Source of the DNA: Rikenellaceae bacterium
Lineage (GTDB): Bacteria > Bacteroidota > Bacteroidia > Bacteroidales > Rikenellaceae
Length of the DNA stretch: 64,000 nucleotides
Assembly (NCBI GenBank): GCA_015059865.1
Contig: SUZP01000001.1
Span: 34,453-98,452, forward strand
Reading direction: 5' to 3'
How positions within the stretch are numbered: position 1 is the stretch's first letter; every line of letters starts with the position of its first letter. This document shows, piece by piece, positions 57,777 through 64,000 of this stretch. A program made the translations under genes and the position numbers. A model generated the notes under the pieces. It had not been told where the DNA came from, did not search any database, and was given only the letters and a program-made list of their open reading frames with translations.

Positions 57777-59678
57777 CTATTGGCTTTTTATTATCTTTGC
57801 GCCATCGGTCTTGATTGCGCCCTGCTCGACAAGTCGGCGCAGAGCATCCAACACACTCTGCTCGCTGCCCTTTATCTTGGCCACAACCTCCTTTATCGTC
57901 ATCGGCTCGGCCGCAAGCAGCGCGAGAATTTGCGTCTCGAAATCTATGGTCTGCACGCTCTTAGCCTTGCGCCTACGGGCAAGGCAGTTGTCGCAGATGC
58001 CACACGGCTCGGACATCGCATCGCAGAAATATTGTTCGATAATACGGCTGCGACACTCCTCGCTATCGTTGGCGTAGTGGAGCAGATGATTAAATCGCTC
58101 CTTCATCAACTCCTTGCGGCGCGAATAGGTTTCGGGCGCTATATAGATATCGCGAGCAGGCAGTCGCTCCTCGTCAAGAAATATCAGTGGGTCGTGGTTT
58201 GTCGGGATATAGCGAATAACATTGGCACGCCACAGTCGCTTCAAAAATTCGTGTACCTCGGTGTGCGAATATTTCGACACTGTGGCAATCTCCATCTCGT
58301 CAATTGGGCGGAACTCGCTGAAAACACCCGTATAAAGGCGCAATATTGTACGCAGTATATTCTCCTCCTTCTCGCCCTGCAAAGGCACCTGATAGAGTTC
58401 GTCGCGCGTAACCATAAACATCAGTCGCGCAGGGTGTTCGCAATCCTCCACAAGTGTCATATAACCATTTAGTTGCAACAACTTAATAATGTTGTAAACA
58501 ACAACTGTCGGTTGCTTTATATGGCGGCAGAAGTCGTATATATTGAAGACAAACGAAGCCTCCTTGCCATCACCAATTGCCACGCCGAGATAGGAGCATA
58601 GTTCGTGATATACGGATTGGATAAGCGGTATCGGCGGAAACTCCTTCTCGAAGATATCGAGGATGCGCCTATTATCATCTGACGACATCAAGATTACGGC
58701 ATAGCTACGCTCGCCATCGCGCCCTGCGCGGCCAGCCTCCTGATAGTAGGATTCGAGCGAGTCGCTCATTGTGTAGTGGATAACAAAACGCACATCGCGC
58801 TTATCTATGCCCATACCAAAGGCGTTGGTCGCAACCATAATACGGGTTTTGCCACTCACCCACTCATCCTGTCGTGTGGCACGCTCGGTATTCGGCAGTC
58901 CTCCGTGATAAAAGGAGGCAGACTCCCCCTGCTCAACGAGGTAGTTCGCAACCTGCTCGGCACTCTTGCGCATACGCACATAGACAATACCACATCCGGG
59001 TACATTATTTATTATACGCATCAACTGCGACTCCTTGTCGTCGGTTTGGCGCACGCTATACGAAAGGTTGGGGCGCAGGAACGAGGATTGCAAGATATTA
59101 GGCTCGGCAAAGTCGAGCTGCTCCATAATATCTTTCGCTACGCGCGGTGTCGCCGAGGCAGTAAGAGCCAAGACAGGCGTATCGGGCAACACTCTGCGCA
59201 ACTCCTTGATTTTGAGATATGCAGGCCTAAAATCGTAGCCCCACTGCGAGATACAGTGCGCCTCATCCACCGCCAAGAGCGATACATTCATTCTATCTAC
59301 GCGCAGGCGAAACATCTCGCTCGATAGTCGTTCGGGTGCTACATATAGAAATTTAACATCGCCATAGACGCAGTTGTCGAGAGCGATATCTATCTGTCGG
59401 CTTGTCAATCCCGAATGTACAGCCACGGCAGATATGCCCATACGGCGCAGTCTATCCACTTGGTCCTTCATTAGAGCAATAAGAGGCGTTACCACAATAC
59501 ACAAGCCATCGCTTGCGAGCGTCGGAAGCTGGTATATAACCGACTTTCCACCACCCGTAGGCATCAGCACAAGCGTATCACGCCCCGACAGCACCGACTC
59601 TATCGCCTCGCGTTGCATCGGTCGAAACGAGTCGTAGTGCCAATACTTTTTGAGTAGATCGAGTAACTTTTGCTCCAT
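57777..59678 (-). CDS. recQ: ATP-dependent DNA helicase RecQ
   Basis: Start MEQKLLDLLKKYWHYDSFRPMQREAIESVLSGRDTLVLMPTGGGKSVIYQLP; DEAHCISQWGYDFRP; C-terminal CGICDNCLAR Zn motif. Confidence 0.95.
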   Translation of the reverse strand: MEQKLLDLLKKYWHYDSFRPMQREAIESVLSGRDTLVLMPTGGGKSVIYQLPTLASDGLCIVVTPLIALMKDQVDRLRRMGISAVAVHSGLTSRQIDIALDNCVYGDVKFLYVAPERLSSEMFRLRVDRMNVSLLAVDEAHCISQWGYDFRPAYLKIKELRRVLPDTPVLALTASATPRVAKDIMEQLDFAEPNILQSSFLRPNLSYSVRQTDDKESQLMRIINNVPGCGIVYVRMRKSAEQVANYLVEQGESASFYHGGLPNTERATRQDEWVSGKTRIMVATNAFGMGIDKRDVRFVIHYTMSDSLESYYQEAGRAGRDGERSYAVILMSSDDNRRILDIFEKEFPPIPLIQSVYHELCSYLGVAIGDGKEASFVFNIYDFCRHIKQPTVVVYNIIKLLQLNGYMTLVEDCEHPARLMFMVTRDELYQVPLQGEKEENILRTILRLYTGVFSEFRPIDEMEIATVSKYSHTEVHEFLKRLWRANVIRYIPTNHDPLIFLDEERLPARDIYIAPETYSRRKELMKERFNHLLHYANDSEECRSRIIEQYFCDAMSEPCGICDNCLARRRKAKSVQTIDFETQILALLAAEPMTIKEVVAKIKGSEQSVLDALRRLVEQGAIKTDGAKIIKSQ

Positions 59679-59748
59679 AGTTGCGAAGGTAGTGCATTTT
59701 TTTGAAAAAAGGGAATATTTTATCACAAAATATTCGTATATTTGTAGT

Positions 59749-60555
59749 ATGATTTTACACGCCAACTGCAAAATAAATCTCGGACTCGATATTCTCCGTC
59801 GCCGCGAAGATGGCTTTCACGAGCTCGAAACGGTAATGTTGCCCGTACGCGAATTGTACGACACGGTCGAAGTGGAGCGCGCAGAAGAGACAACCTTCGA
59901 ACAGAGTGGTTTGGTGGTCGATTGCAACGCAGAGGATAACCTATGTATGAAGGCCCTACGACTGATGCAACGACTCTATGGCGTTGGCGAGGTGCGCATC
60001 AAGCTCGACAAACAAGTGCCTTTTGGCGCAGGCTTGGGTGGAGGGTCGAGCGATGCTACGGCTATAATCTTAGCGCTGAATGAGCTTTTCGAACTCGGTT
60101 TGAGTGAGGAGCAGTTGATAGAAGTGGCTGCAATGATAGGTAGCGACACCGCCTTTTTTGTACGCAACACACCGCAGTTGTGCACGGGGCGTGGCGAGAA
60201 GATGGAGCCCATCAATTTGCCATTGCAGGGGTACTATATCGCCATCGCAAAGCCCGAAGAGGGAGTATCAACCAAGGAGGCGTATGCCGGGGTAAGGCCT
60301 GCCGTACCGCAGGTGCGATTGGCGGAGGCGTTGAAACGGGCAATTGACGAGTGGCAAGGGGTTGTAAAGAACGACTTTGAGCCCCATATTTTTGAAGCCC
60401 ATCCGATTATTGCGGAGTTGAAACAAAAGATGCTCGAAGCGGGTGCAGTGTATGCCTCGATGTCGGGTTCAGGCTCGGCCGTATTTGGACTCTTCGAGAG
60501 TGTGCCACAGTTAGATATAGAGACTAATATTTATTTAAAAATAGCAAAATTATGA
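59749..60555 (+). CDS. ispE: 4-diphosphocytidyl-2-C-methyl-D-erythritol kinase
   Basis: Start MILHANCKINLGLDILRRREDGFHELETV; VPFGAGLGGGSSDATAIILALNELF; SMSGSGSAVFGLF. Confidence 0.95.
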   Translation: MILHANCKINLGLDILRRREDGFHELETVMLPVRELYDTVEVERAEETTFEQSGLVVDCNAEDNLCMKALRLMQRLYGVGEVRIKLDKQVPFGAGLGGGSSDATAIILALNELFELGLSEEQLIEVAAMIGSDTAFFVRNTPQLCTGRGEKMEPINLPLQGYYIAIAKPEEGVSTKEAYAGVRPAVPQVRLAEALKRAIDEWQGVVKNDFEPHIFEAHPIIAELKQKMLEAGAVYASMSGSGSAVFGLFESVPQLDIETNIYLKIAKL

Positions 60556-61496
60556 AAAGGTTTTTTCTTTGTGCCTTGATGGCCCTATTTACCTTTGCCG
60601 CATCGGCAGAGGAGTTGAATGTTGCTTCGTTTAATATTCGCCTCAACTCCAAGAAGGATTATAAAAAACACAACGGCTGGAACGAGCGCAAGCAGTATGT
60701 TTGCGACTTGATAAACCTCGAAGCCTTCGATGTCTTTGGCGTACAAGAGGCTCGCAAACCTCAGCTAAACAATATGTTGGCGATGTTGCCCGACTACGAG
60801 TATATTGGCGTAGGTCGTGATGACGGTAAGTCGAGAGGAGAGTTTTGCCCTGTATTCTATCGCAAGGATAAGTTCAAGATGCTCAATGGCGGAACATTTT
60901 GGCTCTCGGAGACTCCCGACGAGGTGTCGCGTGGCTGGGATGGCGTCTGCCGCCGCATCTGCTCGTGGGGATATTTCCAGCGCAAGAGCGACAAGATGCG
61001 TTTCTACTTCCTCTGCATCCACCTCGACCACAAAGGAAAGGAGGCTCAAATGGAGGGCTCGAAGTTGGTAGTTGATTGGATTAAGAGGAATTGCAAGGGC
61101 GAAAATGCTATCGTTGTAGGCGACTTCAATGTGACACAAAATAGCGAGGCTTACAGCATATTTGCCGAGAGTGGCATTTTGAAAGATACCTACGAGGCCG
61201 CAAAGTATCGTTTTGCACCTACGGGAACATTCAACGGCTTTAACCCTAATCGTTACACCACACAACGCATCGACCATATCTTTGTGACGAACAATATCGA
61301 TGTCAGCCGTTATGGAGTATTGACCTATCGCTACTTCCGCAAGGTAGATGGCGAGGAGCAGGATATGGATACCGCTGCACCAAAGGAGGTTAAGGGCAAG
61401 GATTACGAGATTAAAAATCCGAGCGACCACTACCCTATACAGTCGTGGCTTACATTGAACAAGGGCGCAAAGAAGGCTAAGAAGTCAAAAAAGTAG
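60552..61496 (+). CDS. Endonuclease/exonuclease/phosphatase family secreted protein
   Basis: 314 aa; signal peptide, VASFNIRLNSKKD, VFGVQEA, VVGDFNVTQNS, SDHYPI; 4-nt overlap with ispE. Confidence 0.9.
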   Translation: MKRFFLCALMALFTFAASAEELNVASFNIRLNSKKDYKKHNGWNERKQYVCDLINLEAFDVFGVQEARKPQLNNMLAMLPDYEYIGVGRDDGKSRGEFCPVFYRKDKFKMLNGGTFWLSETPDEVSRGWDGVCRRICSWGYFQRKSDKMRFYFLCIHLDHKGKEAQMEGSKLVVDWIKRNCKGENAIVVGDFNVTQNSEAYSIFAESGILKDTYEAAKYRFAPTGTFNGFNPNRYTTQRIDHIFVTNNIDVSRYGVLTYRYFRKVDGEEQDMDTAAPKEVKGKDYEIKNPSDHYPIQSWLTLNKGAKKAKKSKK

Positions 61497-61524
61497 AGAT
61501 AGCTTTGCAACCGTATAGAGCAGT

Positions 61525-61842
61525 CTATGTGAGGAGTTTGGAGTCCGAAGATTGGTGGAATAATTTACAAATTAGACCTCTGAAAAACAAAAAATTAGAG
61601 GTAATTTAGGAAATTTTACACCAAGCAAGGCGACAAACCCGCAGCATAATAAACCTATGTGAGGAGTTTGAAGTCAGAAGGTTGGTGGAATAATTTACAA
61701 ATTAGGCCTCTGAAAAACAAAAAAATTAGAGGTAATTTAGGAAATTTTACGCCAAGCAAGGCAACAAACCCGCAGCATAGTAAACCTATGTGAGGAGTTT
61801 GGAGTCCGAAGGTTGGTGGAATAATTTACAAATTAGAATAAT
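61525..61842. repeat. ~130-bp tandem repeat, 2.5 copies
   Basis: CTATGTGAGGAGTTTGGAGTCCGAAGRTTGGTGG begins at 61525, 61655 and 61786 (periods 130 and 131). Confidence 0.95.
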
Positions 61843-61847
61843 TTTTT

Positions 61848-62282
61848 ATGGAAGTTTGGCACTATTGGGTGATTATAGCCCTCGTATTTGTGATTGTAGA
61901 GATGTTTACAAGCGGTTTTGCAGTGATGTGCATCTCGTTTGGCTGTATGTTTGGAGCAGCAGCTTCGGCATTAGATTGGGAGCTGAAATGGCAGCTGCTC
62001 GCATTTGCGGTTGGTACGGCTTTGGCATTTGCTACGGTGCGACCATTGGTATATAAATTCTTCTACAAGAAGGGGCAGGAGGTCAAGACAAATGCCGATG
62101 CCTTGGTTGGCCGTCGAGCCATTGTTACGGAGCGTATAGAGGGAGAACTGCACGCTGGCAGAGTGAAGATTGACGGCGATGATTGGAAGGCAGTATCGAC
62201 CGACACAGCACCTATCGAAGTGGGCGAAGCGGTGGAGATAACCGCCATAAACAGCGTAATTTTAACCGTAAAGAAATTGTAA
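61848..62282 (+). CDS. NfeD family protein
   Basis: 144 aa; TMs plus C-terminal OB fold: DALVGRRAIVTERIEGELHAGRVKIDGDDWKAVS. Confidence 0.9.
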   Translation: MEVWHYWVIIALVFVIVEMFTSGFAVMCISFGCMFGAAASALDWELKWQLLAFAVGTALAFATVRPLVYKFFYKKGQEVKTNADALVGRRAIVTERIEGELHAGRVKIDGDDWKAVSTDTAPIEVGEAVEITAINSVILTVKKL

Positions 62283-62333
62283 AAAACTCAATTTTTAATT
62301 CTAAATTTTTAATTTTTAATTTAGGAAATAGCT

Positions 62334-63308
62334 ATGGGAGCATTAGTAATTTTTGGAATTATCGCACTTATTGCGGTACTCTATGTATTGGTAGGTTTTA
62401 CCATTGTGCAGCAGTCCGAAACTCGCGTTGTGGAGCGACTTGGAAAGTATCACCGCACCTTACAGTCGGGAATTAACTTTATCCTTCCGATTATCGACCG
62501 CGCACGACCTGTCTACTCGCGCTACGAGCGCAGTGGATTAGACGGCACTATTGTCGTCACAAAACTATCGGACAAGATTGACCTTCGCGAGCAGGTCTAC
62601 GACTTCCCGAAGCAGAGCGTTATCACAAAGGATAATGTAACGACAACCATTAATGCCCTGCTCTATTTCCAGATTGTGGAGCCGGTAAAGGCGGTATACG
62701 AGATTGACAACCTGCCTAATGCGATTGAGAAACTTACGCAGACAACACTCCGAAATGTTATTGGCGAGTTGGAGCTCGACGAAACTCTCACCTCGCGCGA
62801 CACCATTAACTCTAAGTTGCGCGCCGTGCTCGACGATGCTACAAACAAGTGGGGTGTAAAGGTCAATCGTGTTGAGTTGCAAGATATTACACCTCCTGAG
62901 TCGGTACGCCGTTCGATGGAGCAGCAGATGCAGGCAGAGCGTGAGCGCCGTGCCAAGGTGTTGGAGGCTCGCGGTCAGAAGGAGGCGATGATTTTGCAGT
63001 CCGAGGGAGAGAAGGAGTCGCAAATCAATCAGGCTGAGGCGGAGCGTCAGACACAGATTTTGAAGGCTCAGGGTGATGCCGATGCTCGCATCTTGCAGGC
63101 GACAGCCGAGGCTGAGGCTATCCGCAAGGTGGCAGAGGCTATCGCTTCGACCAAGACCGACCCGGCAACCTATATGTTGGTAAATCGCTATATCGATACC
63201 TTGAAAGAGGTCGCATCGGGACAAGACTCAAAGGTTGTATATCTCCCTTACGAGTCGAGCAACCTGATGAGCGCGCTTGGTGCTTTAACAAACCTAACAA
63301 AGAAGTGA
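62334..63308 (+). CDS. SPFH/Band-7 (stomatin/prohibitin-like) membrane protein
   Basis: 324 aa; VVERLGKYHRTLQSGINFILPIIDRARPVYSRYE..., long Ala/Glu-rich coiled coil; paired with NfeD. Confidence 0.93.
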   Translation: MGALVIFGIIALIAVLYVLVGFTIVQQSETRVVERLGKYHRTLQSGINFILPIIDRARPVYSRYERSGLDGTIVVTKLSDKIDLREQVYDFPKQSVITKDNVTTTINALLYFQIVEPVKAVYEIDNLPNAIEKLTQTTLRNVIGELELDETLTSRDTINSKLRAVLDDATNKWGVKVNRVELQDITPPESVRRSMEQQMQAERERRAKVLEARGQKEAMILQSEGEKESQINQAEAERQTQILKAQGDADARILQATAEAEAIRKVAEAIASTKTDPATYMLVNRYIDTLKEVASGQDSKVVYLPYESSNLMSALGALTNLTKK

Positions 63309-63319
63309 TAACAAATGAG

Positions 63320-63356
63320 GGTGTGTCTAAAAAAATTGTTAGGCACACCCTTCTTG
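63320..63356 (+). terminator. Rho-independent-type hairpin after the SPFH gene
   Basis: GGGTGTGTCTAA-aaaaaattg-TTAGGCACACCC-TTCTTG. Confidence 0.8.
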
Positions 63357-63478
63357 TAGGAGGCTGTATAACAAGAGCCCTTTTGAATCTGCTCACAATC
63401 AGGAAAGATACAATCGACGCTGCGGAGCAAGGAGGCGCAGTCGGGCTTTTCGCCCTATAAGCATATAAAAACAAAAAA

Positions 63479-63511
63479 TCCAATGGACTGAATCCATTGG
63501 ACTTTTTTTTG
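63479..63511 (+). terminator. Hairpin with T-tract
   Basis: TCCAATGGA-ctgaa-TCCATTGGA followed by CTTTTTTTTT. Confidence 0.75.
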
Positions 63512-63540
63512 TAGCCCACTAGAATTGTACAGTGAGCAAA

Positions 63541-63569
63541 AAAGGGAAAGACTTTCATCTTTCCCTTTC
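63541..63569. terminator. Hairpin (first of a related pair)
   Basis: AAAGGGAAAGA-ctttca-TCTTTCCCTTT, followed by CTGTACCCCCCCCTCAGGGG. Confidence 0.6.
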
Positions 63570-63842
63570 TGTACCCCCCCCTCAGGGGCTCGACTGCGCT
63601 ACTTGCAGATACGCAGTCGTGTGCTCGTTTGTTTACACCCTCCCAACCTCCCTGAAAGGGAGGCGCATCCAGAGTTCTCGCTCCCCGAGGGTTGAAAGGG
63701 TACCATAACCGACAAATAAAGCCCCCTTTACAGAACCGACGCCAAACCGAGGGCAGAGGGTGCTTGCACACTTTGCCGAGGTGCGAAGGAGGAAGACCAA
63801 AGGTCAAAGGGGGTTTGGGGGATAGGTAACACACGGGTACGA

Positions 63843-63873
63843 AAAAAGGAAGACCTTTCGATCTTCCTTTTTC
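63843..63873. terminator. Hairpin (second of a related pair)
   Basis: AAAAAGGAAGA-cctttcga-TCTTCCTTTTT, followed by CGTACCCCCTCAGGG. Confidence 0.6.
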
Positions 63874-64000
63874 GTACCCCCTCAGGGCGTGGCATATACC
63901 CGCGTTGAGTGGCATAGAAGGTGGATTTTTCACATATGGTTTGGGATAGGTTTCGATTTTTTGTCTAAATCGTGTCTAACTTCGCAAACCTATTATCTAC

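Noticed and set aside
63139-63933. 264-aa minus-strand ORF
   Set aside because: Overlaps the SPFH gene 3' end, terminators and hairpin modules; low-complexity Pro/Leu content. Translated repeat sequence.
1-64000. tRNA/rRNA genes and transposases
   Set aside because: Reading the intergenic gaps revealed no tRNA cloverleaf, rRNA segment, or transposase/integrase ORF. The extreme right end could hold a partial minus-strand C-terminus (…VDNRFAKLDTI stop), too short to call.

Overview
A 64 kb segment of a Bacteroidales chromosome, most likely Rikenellaceae/Alistipes-like. The assignment rests on the LpxC-FabZ fusion, a UpxY-type NusG paralog, a bacteroidete V-type ATPase operon with DUF2764, and TTTG-N19-TAnnTTTG promoters; the genus is inference. 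Most of the window is ordinary core genome: AddAB-like nuclease-helicase, LpxA and LpxC/FabZ, OMPLA-like phospholipase, antiporters, GH3, YajC, NusB, PPi-type PFK, V-ATPase, MetK, MenG/UbiE, YugP, alkaline phosphatase, LysS, TpiA, QueA, GltS, Tmk, SufBCDS, a BspA-like LRR lipoprotein, RecQ, IspE, an EEP hydrolase and NfeD/SPFH. I saw no rRNA, tRNA, CRISPR array, transposase or prophage. The most interesting signals are: (1) a very good sequence match to a SAM-II riboswitch just after a textbook promoter upstream of metK, separated from the gene by repeat-derived sequence; (2) several families of dispersed, modular, hairpin-rich intergenic repeats, one ending in a conserved 29-30 nt tail that lies 14-33 nt upstream of three unrelated start codons in the sense orientation, others anchored on stop codons or fused to terminators; (3) an ABC exporter / HPr-kinase-like / S24-S26 peptidase-like cassette plus a distant orphan PqqD, a possible peptide maturation/export system; (4) a putative metal-handling operon (His/Cys-rich protein, TonB receptor, HMA protein); (5) a perfect palindrome at the predicted suf operon transcription start; (6) a V-ATPase operon where DUF2764 may fill an unrecognised stalk subunit role. 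All calls come from reading the sequence and the supplied ORF translations; no database search was run.
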